Assembly (NCBI RefSeq): GCF_014357575.1
Contig: NZ_JACONW010000029.1
Coordinates: forward strand, 1 to 46,445
Source of the DNA: Pseudomonas folii
GTDB lineage: Bacteria; Pseudomonadota; Gammaproteobacteria; Pseudomonadales; Pseudomonadaceae
Length of the DNA: 46,445 bases
Reading direction: 5' to 3'
In this document: in pieces, positions 17,442 through 26,000 of the stretch
Numbering within the stretch: position 1 is the first letter of the stretch
How the letters are laid out: every line of letters begins with the position of its first letter
Translations under genes and position numbers: made by a program
Notes under the pieces: generated by a model
Database searches by the model: none
What the model was told of the DNA's origin: nothing
The model's input: the letters and a program-made list of their open reading frames with translations, nothing else

Positions 17442-18123
17442 AGCAGAAGCACCGCAGTAAGAATATCGATTCGTACGCATAACTTATCTTATGGCGATTA
17501 ATTTATGCGGCGGTTGTCGTAACCTACAGCCTTTAATAGCCCAACAGGTGGGGATTGCCAGGATGTCAATTTATCTAGCTGCTGAAAACGAACTTAAAGT
17601 AGGCCAGGCTTTGGTGCTGGAGGCACCCGCAGCAGATGGCTCTTTCGTCGTGGTTTTTGAAGATGATGGGGACACAGGTTATTTCTACGCACTGGATACT
17701 TCGGCTGGCGACAACCCGATTCGCGACGCGTTGCATATCTACAACGTCGCTGATGTTTCTGACGGCCACAAGCCATCGGTCGTCAAAATCGGCTGGTCGA
17801 TCGATCACAGCAAGGCGGTGCTCCTGATTAATGATTACCCCCATGCGGTGTTTGATTTCGCCGCCAAGCAGGGATATTGCAGATCAGGTTTTCCACCACA
17901 GATGGGCGAAGGCTGGTCCGAGAGCGGGCATGAATGGGATGAGAGCGTGCTCGATCTGTTTGCTTGAAACCAAACAGCGAGAAAAGAAAGCACTCCGACC
18001 AGAATACATGTAGGTACGCATATTTCGACGTTTCGCTTTTTCACAGATGCTTACGGTGAGGTCGAAACGTCTTTCAAAGATCAGCAGAAGCACCGCAGTA
18101 GGAAAACCTGTAGGTACGCATAA
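17442..18123. repeat. Direct repeats bracketing a small orphan gene
   Basis: Copy 1 at 17442-17482 and copy 2 at 18083-18123 share the identical 18-mer AGCAGAAGCACCGCAGTA, then, at the same offset of 31 bases, the identical GTACGCATAA. A weaker partial copy at about 17989-18023 contains AGAATAC and GTACGCATA. The two full copies lie 641 bases apart and bracket the gene 17563-17967, as a small inserted or excisable cassette would. Confidence 0.75.
17563..17967 (+). CDS. Small conserved protein, DUF2251-like
   Basis: A 134-residue acidic soluble protein. Notable stretches are FVVVFEDDGDTGYFYALD and VVKIGWSIDHSKAVLLINDY, which I associate, without a search, with the uncharacterised DUF2251 family. 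No signal peptide or membrane segment. Start at ATG 17563, about 9 bases after GGTGGGGA. The acidic composition and GYFYA/IGWS pattern recall immunity-like or accessory proteins, but no function should be assigned. It lies between imperfect direct repeats (17442-17482, 18083-18123), suggesting horizontal arrival. Confidence 0.7.
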   Translation: MSIYLAAENELKVGQALVLEAPAADGSFVVVFEDDGDTGYFYALDTSAGDNPIRDALHIYNVADVSDGHKPSVVKIGWSIDHSKAVLLINDYPHAVFDFAAKQGYCRSGFPPQMGEGWSESGHEWDESVLDLFA

Positions 18124-19102
18124 TGTATATTATGTTAAATTAGGTATCTGCTGTCGCCATTGTTGCATCACAGTCGACTGTGAACCGTGACTCCAGCAGT
18201 CGCCGGTTACAGATAACTGGAATCCCCCTTCCAGTGATTATTGAGAGGTGAAGTCGCGAAAAGTCTTGGGGTGCCTGGTTTCACCACGTCGAATCAAAGA
18301 TCGCTGGAAAGCTACAGTCAGGCAGTGACGCAGACAGTTCCTTTCTGAGCTATTCCTGGCAAGGGTCAACTGACGTTTTGTAATCAGAGATTGAGGGCGT
18401 GCACCGTTGTGATCAGCCAGCGATACGTCTAACGGGCTCTCTATCATTGCCGCTCTGCAGTGCAAGGTCGAGAAATCTACTTTGCCTGGCGGAGCGCTCC
18501 AAAGGATCTCCCGAGCTTGAGTATAGACGTCGCTCAACTCACGCCGTTTGCACCGAATGACGTTCGGGGTTCCGAGACGGATCACTTCCAGGCGCTTATC
18601 GTGGATTCTTATAGGCCCGAGATCTAAGATTCGAGAATACGCGGAAGGCTTAGGTATTCGCAGATGACAATGCCCCATGACCGTACCAGAAGCGTTATTC
18701 AGATTCGTGCATCTACAAAGCTAAGTGAAAAACTCTGATTTGCGATCTGATATCTCTAAATAGGCGTTTCGATGGCTTCGCCACTCCCCTACTTCGGAAG
18801 ACGTACTCGATTCGGGGGCAGTATTGCGGAATTGTAAGCAGTGCAGATCCCGCCAATCCGACGCGGGAAGCCGTCATGTCAGTGAAATCCCCCAATTTTC
18901 TCGTCGAGCGTGGTTTTCAAGCAGGATCCAGCACTCAAACCCAAAGGGTCTGAATGATTCATGCGGTTTTTGAAATCCATGCGTTTCGGGAGGGTATGAT
19001 CCATCCATGCAATATCCGATAACTGTCAGACCCGGATATTGCATAAGGCTACTTTCTATAGGATCATTGGTACCCATTCCTATAAACCCGCTAAGTCAAC
19101 CT
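17968..19102. other. Gene-poor stretch before the integrase
   Basis: About 1.1 kb with no gene I can support. It contains two repeat copies (17989-18023 and 18083-18123), a near-palindrome CATAATGTATATTATG at 18119-18134, a perfect 14-bp palindrome CACAGTCGACTGTG at 18169-18182, and the 12-bp inverted repeat at 19007-19044. A 146-codon open frame on the minus strand (18238-18678) lacks a ribosome site and resembles no family I know. The stretch looks like a recombination-worn island edge. Confidence 0.4.
19007..19044. promoter_or_regulatory. Perfect 12-bp inverted repeat at the integrase 5' end
   Basis: ATGCAATATCCG at 19007-19018 is the exact reverse complement of CGGATATTGCAT at 19033-19044, with a 14-base spacer. 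It overlaps the first possible ATG of the integrase frame. It could be an operator, an arm-type integrase or excisionase site, or a leader hairpin. Its position supports an integrase start downstream of it, at 19103. Confidence 0.75.
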
Positions 19103-20407
19103 ATGTCCGTTCCGACAATGCCGCATCCCCTTTTTGAAACCTATGCGCGCTTCGGAGAACTGAACTTTAGCTCGCTCAAGGCAGAGCTGCCGTGTGTCAC
19201 CCACTACCTAATGGCGTTCCCCGTAGAACTCCAAGCTGTCGAAGGCTATCGGGCTGTCCGCAGTTTTTTGAAATCCTACGCGGGAAATGAGTCCACCTTC
19301 AATTCCTATAGGACTCATGTTGAGCGATTACTCCTGTGGGCACTCATTAAATCGAGGGTTCCACTACTGGAGATGCGCCGTACACATGCGGAAGAATTTC
19401 TGGAGTTCTGCCTGGCGCCTGATCCCGCGTGGGTAAAGCCGATAGTCAAATCCAGATTCGTACGAGTAGGCAGCCGCAAAAAACTCGCTTCTGATACCTA
19501 TAGCGTCAACCCAGACTGGAGTCCTTTCAGTCAGTCTGTTTCCAAGGAGGAGCGGAAGCGCGCCAAAGAAGAGAATCGCCCTCTCCTTCAGGAACACTAC
19601 AAACCGGCACAAGGCTCGATCGCGCAAATATTCGCCGTCTGCGGCAGTTTTTTTCAACATGCCATTGATGAGGGTTTCTGTGAGCACAACCCGTTCAGAG
19701 CGGTGAAACAGAAGAGCAAGTACAAGCAGCGAACAACGGGCGAGCATGAGAGCCGTATCCTGACCTCGCTGCAGTGGGACTTTGTTCTGGAGACGGCTGA
19801 GCAACTGGCTACGCAGAACCCTAAGTACGAAAGAACCCTGTTCATCGTGGCGACTATTTTCGCTATGTACCTGCGTGTTTCCGACTTGGTTGGGAGGGAA
19901 AACTGGACGCCAAGCATGGGGGATCTACGCAAGGACGGTGCCGGCAACTGGTGGTACCACGTGGTTGGTAAAGGTAACAAAGCCGGCAAAATCAGCGTGC
20001 GGGATGATTACGTGGAGAATTACCTAAAACGTTGGCGCATATATCAAGGCCTGTCTCCCCTACCCGGCTTCAGAGAAACCAGTCCCTTAATTGCAACCCA
20101 GCGCGGACGCGCCGGTTTGTCAGATCGGCATGTCAGGTTGCTGCTGCAAGAGGTATTTGACCGCGCTCTAGAGCGTATGCAGGCAGAAAATTGGGCTGAC
20201 GAGGACGTCAGTCGGCTACGTGCGGCTTCACTCCACTGGTTACGTCACACTTCGGCAACTTTCGATGCTCCATATCGAGATATGAAGGATCTTCAGGTTG
20301 ATCTTCGTCATAACAGCCTAAGCACTACACAAAATGTGTACTACAACTCCGAGGATGAAAAAAGAGCTTACTCCATCAAACGTCTCCCAATGAAGGAGCG
20401 CAGTTAA
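19103..20407 (+). CDS. Tyrosine site-specific recombinase (integrase)
   Basis: A phage-type integrase of 434 residues from ATG 19103 (an in-frame ATG at 19007 would add 32 residues but lies inside an inverted repeat). The N-terminal half carries a SAM-like core-binding domain with an inserted charged segment (KEERKRAKEENR). The catalytic set is complete: R258 in YLRVSDLVG, K290 in VVGKGNKAG, H378 and R381 in HWLRHTSAT, H403 in LRHNSL, and nucleophile Y413 (or Y414) in NVYYNS. It cuts and rejoins DNA at att sites for island integration or excision. It stands next to an accessory region (20.5-32 kb) and is the obvious candidate for having brought in part of it. No tRNA att target is visible in the window. 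Confidence 0.93.
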   Translation: MSVPTMPHPLFETYARFGELNFSSLKAELPCVTHYLMAFPVELQAVEGYRAVRSFLKSYAGNESTFNSYRTHVERLLLWALIKSRVPLLEMRRTHAEEFLEFCLAPDPAWVKPIVKSRFVRVGSRKKLASDTYSVNPDWSPFSQSVSKEERKRAKEENRPLLQEHYKPAQGSIAQIFAVCGSFFQHAIDEGFCEHNPFRAVKQKSKYKQRTTGEHESRILTSLQWDFVLETAEQLATQNPKYERTLFIVATIFAMYLRVSDLVGRENWTPSMGDLRKDGAGNWWYHVVGKGNKAGKISVRDDYVENYLKRWRIYQGLSPLPGFRETSPLIATQRGRAGLSDRHVRLLLQEVFDRALERMQAENWADEDVSRLRAASLHWLRHTSATFDAPYRDMKDLQVDLRHNSLSTTQNVYYNSEDEKRAYSIKRLPMKERS

Positions 20408-20577
20408 TAAACTATGCATGCATCGCTAGGCGGTTCTCTAAAAAATTCTAGGTTGTAGTATTGCGGTAAAGGTTGCTTTATTTAACTAGTAGCCTCGCAA
20501 AACTGCGGTTTTTAGTATTCCATGCACAGCAGTCGCCACTGTCGCATAACGTGCTGTCTTCCTTGCGGTGCAGCAAT
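20408..20577. other. Short AT-rich interval after the integrase
   Basis: 170 bases, AT-rich, with no gene. CGCAAAACTGCG followed by GTTTTT near 20496-20515 could be a weak intrinsic terminator for the integrase. The boundary at 20578 is where similarity to 30690 begins. Confidence 0.3.
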
Positions 20578-20745
20578 GAACTCCGCTTTCGTAGTCGGAT
20601 AGCCTATATATTCACCGTTCTCGAAGCACTCTGGAGGTAAGCTCGCTATGTCCTGCTCCGATGCATCGTCCATACCTAAATTATTGCGCACATGTCCCAA
20701 GGTGTAGCGAGGCCAAACGTGTGGCAGCGTTGCAGCGACACTCCT
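20578..20745 (-). pseudogene. Fragment of DUF4253-like gene joined to a DUF7660-like tail
   Basis: 20578 to about 20709 is nearly identical to 30690-30821, an internal part of the DUF4253-like gene at 30216-30998: it encodes GHVRNNLGMDDASEQDI and the PPECFENGEYIGYPTTKAEF segment. At TGTAGCG (20703-20709) the similarity switches to 31393 onward, the tail of the DUF7660-like gene, with CAAACGTGTGGCAGCGTTG shared. TGTAGCG occurs at both parental positions (30815-30821 and 31386-31392), so this looks like a deletion through a 7-bp microhomology. The fragment's C-terminal side, before 20578, is unrelated sequence. No working protein is expected. Confidence 0.8.
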
Positions 20746-20763
20746 TACGACTTCGGAACAGGG

Positions 20764-21351
20764 TTATGAAAACCTAATAAATTTCTCATGTTGCCTTAAG
20801 GCGGCTTTATACTTAATAGGGTTCACATTTTCTAAGATGATCACGCCTTTGCTTCCCAGCTTTTTAGCCAACGCCGTTATTGAACAATCCAAACCTAAAT
20901 CTCTTTTTACTCCAAGCACATCAGACGCTTGAGGTTTTATTTCTGCAACTGAAACTATATCACCCAGTTCGCTGCCTACGCTTTCATCGCTTATCACATG
21001 TTCAGCAAGCTTTTCAATAGATTCAAAAATTTCAGCATTTTCAATGAACGGATCTCCAGAATCCAAAAAATAAAACTGCTTCGAACCTTCCTTCGGTATC
21101 AATATTAGTTTCCCTCCGGAGTCATCACCTATCAATACGTGGTTAGGAAAGTTTTTATCTGCCTCATATGTCTTGTTGCGCTCTGTAATTTGGTCGGTAG
21201 CATATATTAAGATTCGATCTGCAATCATTGCGCCATTGCACTCAGACCAAAATGGTCTCAGCCAATGACGGGAAGACACTCCTAATTCTTTACACGTAGA
21301 ATCCACTTCATCTGCATTCGCAGGAGGACTCTTTTCAGTAAAATTCACCAC
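20764..21351 (-). CDS. SMI1/KNR4-type (SUKH) immunity-like protein
   Basis: A 195-residue soluble protein. Residues 1-105 resemble the SUKH fold: LRPFWSECNGAMIADRILIY, then HVLIGDDSGGKLILIPKEG and YFLDSGDP, the usual order of a SUKH domain. SUKH proteins commonly neutralise nuclease or other polymorphic toxins. The last 85 residues (SDVLGVKRDLGLDCSITALAK... to a terminal FIRFS) form an extra domain I cannot name; its pattern is loosely like the ribosomal L7/L12 C-terminal fold. Start is GTG 21351 with AGGAG about 11 bases upstream. A diverged 3' copy lies at 31697-32006. The local sequence is more AT-rich than the backbone, suggesting transfer. No toxin gene is next to it. Confidence 0.75.
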   Translation of the reverse strand: MVNFTEKSPPANADEVDSTCKELGVSSRHWLRPFWSECNGAMIADRILIYATDQITERNKTYEADKNFPNHVLIGDDSGGKLILIPKEGSKQFYFLDSGDPFIENAEIFESIEKLAEHVISDESVGSELGDIVSVAEIKPQASDVLGVKRDLGLDCSITALAKKLGSKGVIILENVNPIKYKAALRQHEKFIRFS

Positions 21352-21887
21352 TATTCGAACGCTCCTGGAGAATCAAAATATTTGCATGATCTACTTTTAG
21401 TTTTCTTTATAAGGGATAGATCTCACGCAGGTACCTGCATAACGATTCAACGTTAAATCATCCCGAACAACTTCACCAGCAGCAGTGTGAGATGGGGTAC
21501 CCGTAGCGTAGGGACGGCAGTTTCCTCCCACCCCGCTCAGGTCCGTGCACGCGGCTTTCCCGCATACGGCTCCAGTCTTGGGTTCGTAACGGGAAGCGAT
21601 CCTTGGCTATCTCGGGATAGATTGGACGATCAACTCGGCCTTGGTACCTGACGCTATTCCGGAGTTCACAAGCTGTCGCAAGCACATCAGAGTCAGATGT
21701 TCACGACCAAACAGCAACGCTGCTCATTTTTTCACTGAACGGAAACATTCACTTTCACAAGTATTTTCCCCTCCCCATAGGTATGCTCCGCGTTTATTAC
21801 CGATCACTGATACCGGGATGCCAACCCAAGTCTCTGCTGCACAACCGCAGGATATGGAGCCGTATCCTCTCAAGGACGTTGAACACA
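21352..21887. other. Interval upstream of the metallopeptidase-helicase pair
   Basis: 536 bases with no complete gene. It contains the group II intron scar (21495-21660) and an AT-richer stretch 21720-21780 (TTTTTTCACTG, CACTTTCACAAG) that probably holds the promoter of the downstream pair, though I cannot define boxes with confidence. The open frame could extend 35 codons upstream of 21888 but has no ribosome site there. Confidence 0.35.
21495..21660 (-). mobile_element. Group II intron 3'-end remnant (domain V visible)
   Basis: On the minus strand, 21572 to 21541 reads GAGCCGTATGCGG, a GAAA-type loop, then CCGCGTGCACGGAC. This is the folded domain V hairpin of bacterial group II introns, followed by the usual GC-rich 3' end (GGGAGGAAACTGCCG). 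The upstream minus-strand stretch encodes DRPIYPEIAKDRFPLRTQDW, a sequence I associate with the end of such introns. The reverse transcriptase/maturase is missing, so only a scar remains. It lies between the SMI1-like gene and the metallopeptidase gene. Confidence 0.6.
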
Positions 21888-23090
21888 ATGAGTACCCCCG
21901 CGCTGGACATCAGCAGCCTGACGCCACTGCCGTACCACCAGCGTGTGGTCGACTATCTGAAAGCCCATGAGCCTGTCGTGTGGGAATGGGCCTCGTCCTT
22001 GGGCGTCCAGCAGGAGCATGCCCAGGATGTGCGAGCTCAATTGCTGCGCGACACCTATCGCCTGAGCCCCGAGACCCATCCGCAGGCCTATCAAGCCTGT
22101 GAAAAGGCGTTGCAGTGTTTGCAGATCAAGGCACCTGCAACCCTTTATCAGGCTGGCGACGGTGCGATGAATGCGAGCCTGTATTACCTGGCCGGCGAAG
22201 TGCATGTGGTGTTTTACGGCCCGATTCTTGAACGCCTTGATGCTCAGGAGTTGCTGGCATTGCTCGGGCATGAGCTGGCTCATTACCGCTTATGGTCAGA
22301 GCACAGTAGCGACTTTTTAACTGCCGAGCGGATTCTCAATCATGCCATGGCCGATGTGAATACGCCGGCCAGCCTGGAACAGACCGCACGTCTATATAGC
22401 CTTCACACTGAAATCTATGCCGACCGCGGTGCCGCCTTGGTTGCCAGTGGTCCAGAAGCGTCGATTACATCGCTGGTGAAGATTCACACCGGGATTGTCA
22501 GCGTTGATGCTGCCAGCTACCTGACGCAGGCCCGCGAGCTGGATGGCAAGGATGCACAGTTATCCCAGGCCATTTCCCATCCGGAGACGTTTCTACGCGC
22601 TCAAGCAGTGGACAGCTGGTGGCAACAACTCCCGGATACGGATAACTGGCTGGATCGCCGGTTGCGCGGGCCGTTGTCGCTCAATCGCCTGGACGTGACC
22701 GATCAGGTCGAGCTGACCGCCCTCACCCGCAGCTTTATTGCCCATTTCATCAGCACGTCCGTGTTGCAATCGGAGGTTGTGCTCAATCAGGTGCGCGGTT
22801 TCTTTCCCGACTGGAGTGACAACGAAACGCCACTCGACCTAGCGACGCTGAATGCCGAGCGTATCGACACAAGCATCCATGAATACCTGCACTTCATCAT
22901 GCTCGACCTGAGCCTGGTGGACCGCGACCTGCGGGATGAAGCCCTCCTGCACGCCGCGCGCACCGCCAGGAAACTCGGCAGCGCCGATGACTTTATCAAA
23001 GTGCTTAAGCGCGATATCAAATTACCAAAACGTGAGCTCGACCCGATCGTTCGTACGCTCAAAGCGGAGGTCGACACATGGACTCAGTAA
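21888..23090 (+). CDS. M48-type zinc metallopeptidase, partner of the helicase
   Basis: A 400-residue soluble protein with the zincin motif HELAH (H128-E129-x-x-H132) in LLALLGHELAHYRLWSEH, and the third ligand E175 in TEIYADRGAAL, which matches the ExxxD arrangement of M48 peptidases. No transmembrane helix or signal peptide is visible, unlike HtpX or Oma1, so it should act in the cytoplasm. Start at ATG 21888 follows AAGGA. The stop codon lies inside the next gene, whose ATG is at 23078, a 13-base overlap implying translational coupling to the 1826-residue helicase. The C-terminal half (260-400) is helical with no recognised motif. I infer that it processes the helicase or a cell or phage target as the effector or switch of a two-component defence system. 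Confidence 0.88.
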   Translation: MSTPALDISSLTPLPYHQRVVDYLKAHEPVVWEWASSLGVQQEHAQDVRAQLLRDTYRLSPETHPQAYQACEKALQCLQIKAPATLYQAGDGAMNASLYYLAGEVHVVFYGPILERLDAQELLALLGHELAHYRLWSEHSSDFLTAERILNHAMADVNTPASLEQTARLYSLHTEIYADRGAALVASGPEASITSLVKIHTGIVSVDAASYLTQARELDGKDAQLSQAISHPETFLRAQAVDSWWQQLPDTDNWLDRRLRGPLSLNRLDVTDQVELTALTRSFIAHFISTSVLQSEVVLNQVRGFFPDWSDNETPLDLATLNAERIDTSIHEYLHFIMLDLSLVDRDLRDEALLHAARTARKLGSADDFIKVLKRDIKLPKRELDPIVRTLKAEVDTWTQ

Positions 23091-26000
23091 TCCAACCCGT
23101 CACATTCACTCAATTACTGAGTAGCCACGATGGCGCTGCCGTGCCCATCGACGATGTGTTGTTCCTGGCACTACCGCTGTTACGCCAGGTGGCGCAACTG
23201 CATGAACTGGGACGTGTCGCCCAGCTCAGTTATCTCGATGTGATGCAGGGGCCGGAACGCACGCTGCAACTGCGCAATCCCGAGGGTGTCCCTCCGCGAC
23301 TTGCGCTGGAAGCGATCAAGCAGGTGCAACCCAATCCGGAATCGGCGCTTAACATCGTCGGCAAAGTCCGCCTGATTCGGGATTCGGAAAGCGGCGTGGC
23401 CATTACCGACCTGCAAGTCCAGGAAGATCTGCATCAACCCATCGACCACCCGGTGTTCCTCCCGGAACTGCACAGTTGGGAACATCGGCTCGGGCACCAC
23501 GATGAGATCACCGACATCTTCCAGCTCGGCCAGTTGCTGGCGTGCCTGGCGTGCGGGCTGGATTTCGCCGATATCAATGATCTCAAGACGTTTGCCCGGA
23601 ACCGTCGCAATCTGTTCCAGCTCAATGGCCGGCTCAACCCGGTCCTGGCCAACCTGATCGTCGAGATGACTGAGCTCAACCGCCATGAGCGCGCCACTGA
23701 TGTCGGCTCGTTGGCACGCCGCCTGGAGTCCTGGCGCGAACAGCCGGCCAGCCTGGATGTCGAGCGCGTGTTGGCGCAGGCAGAAGGTCCGGCTTCGCGG
23801 CGCACGGTGGTGCTGGAACATCTGCGCAACCGGTTGTTTGACCTTTCTCGCCGTAATCGCCTGCTGTATTTCCGGCCGACCCAGGCCAACGTCAACTTTA
23901 CCGTGGCCAGTGTTCCGTTGGTGATGCGTATTGAAAGTATCCGGCCCGAAGCGCTGTGTACTTGGCAGCCCACCGTCGGCGGATTCTCCGAACAAGTGCT
24001 GAGCGGTAAACCTGTCGGCCTGCAGCAATGGCTACGGTTCGAAGACCAGAGCTGGCTGCAGGCGTCGCTGGAGCGCATCATCCAGGAAACCCGCCGCGAC
24101 CGGGCCGAATTCGGCTTCAGTAACCTTCGCCTGGTGGTGGCGTTCATGCGCTGGCACAACCTCAAGGACACGCCGGAAGAACGCATCGTGACCCCGTTGC
24201 TGTGGCTGCCGGTCGAATTGAGTCGCAAAAAAGGGGTACGTGACCAGTTCGTGTTGCAGTGTGACGAAACCGAGGCCGAATTCAACCCGGTACTGCGTCA
24301 TCAATTGCGTCAGCTCTACGACATCCAGTTGCCGGAAACCGTCGACCTGCAAAAGACTTCGCTGGAAGACATCCACGCCGATATTGCGCGCCAGATCAAA
24401 GTGACCGAGCCCGGCGTCGAGTTACGCCTGCAAAGCAAACCGCAAATCGAACTGATCCACCAAAAAGCCGTGCAGCATCTGCACCACTTCCAGCGCCGTC
24501 GTGCCCGCCAGCGCATGTCGACGCCTTTGGTGAAGCCGGACTTCAGCTACGACCGCGAAGATTTTCGACCGCTGGGCCTGCAGTTGTTCCAGCAGAAGGT
24601 GCTACCCAGCGAGTTGCCCCTACGCCTGGCCGTAGGTGCCAAACCCGTTCTGCGCAACCAACACCCTCAGATGGTCGCCAGCAGCGCGGAAAACAGCACC
24701 TTCGCCATGCCCGAAAACCAAGGGCATCGCTACGCCTGGGACATAGACCTGACCCAGGTGACACTGGCCAACTTCAATTATCGCAAGATGTCGCTGGTGC
24801 GTGACTATGCACAGTTGATCGACGAACCAGCGCAGAACGAAGCGTTTGACCGCATGTTCTCCATAGAGCCACGGGACGTCGAGGTCCAGGGCCCCGACCC
24901 TATCCCGTTGCCCGAACAATGGAACGTGGTGGCGGGCGACGCCACGCAGAATGCTGCCGTCAGTCTGGCCCGTACCGGGCGTAACTTTATCATTCAGGGA
25001 CCGCCAGGCACCGGTAAATCCCAGACCATCACTAACCTGATCGCGGACTACGCCGGTCGCGGCCTGCGAGTGCTGTTTGTCTGTGAAAAACGTGCAGCGC
25101 TGGACGTGGTGTTCCATCGCCTTCAACAAAGTGAACTGGGTGAGTTGTGCTGCCTGATCCACGATTCCCAGACCGACAAGAAGGCCTTCGTGGGCAACTT
25201 GCGCGAGTGCTATGAGCGCTGGATCGCCGGTGATGCGCAGTCGTCGCAGTTGCAAGCACGGCGCGACACGTTACTGTCTGACCTGAGCCAACAGTTGGGC
25301 TTGATAGAGCGGTTTGAACAGGCAATGCGTGGGTTGTCGGAGCCTTTGGCATGCTCGGTACGCGAGTTGGTACGTCATTTGATCGAACTGCCGCCCGTTG
25401 CTGCCAAACTGCCCCCCGAAGCCTTGGAACGTTTACCCGAGTGGCGTCATTGGCAAGCACAAAGCGAGCTGACCGGTCGCGTGTATCAGGCGATGATAGA
25501 ACGTTTCGGCCTCGACAGCTTCGCACGTCATCCTTTCAGCCATTTGGCCTCAAGTCTGATTACCCACGAACATGCGTACGGCCAACTCAAGGCATTCCTG
25601 GATGAAGCCAGCGGGCTGATGGACAGCGTTGAGCAATTCCTGGAGTCCTCGTCGAGCCTGTTGTCCGGGGACACCCGCTTGGCGGATGCGTGCGTGCTGA
25701 CCCTGGCCGCCGAACAATTGACCAGCGCCAACCTGGCAACGCACCTCGACCTGCTGGAACCGGGCTCATCCGGCGCCCAAGCACTGCACGCCGAGCAGGC
25801 GGCGTTGCAAGCACTCGCCGTACAGCAACACAACGCTCGTGAAGCCACCCACCACTGGCGTGAAAAACTCGCACCCCAGGACACCCAGGCTGCCATCGAT
25901 CTGGTAAAGCGGCTGGAAGGCTCGCTGCTGCGTTGGCTGCAACCCGCCTGGTGGCGGCTGCGCGGTGAATTGCAACGACGCTACGACTTCAGTCAGCACG

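Noticed and set aside
17442..18140. Integron attC sites around the DUF2251-like gene
   Set aside because: The repeats lack paired R/L boxes and the inverted symmetry of attC. A single GTTAAAT is not enough.
18238..18678. 146-codon minus-strand open frame before the integrase
   Set aside because: No ribosome site, no family resemblance, and it lies in recombined sequence. The length could arise by chance in GC-rich DNA.
23180..24285. Two long minus-strand frames opposite the helicase N-terminus
   Set aside because: High-GC antisense frames with arginine/serine-rich translation; the plus strand has clear domain motifs.
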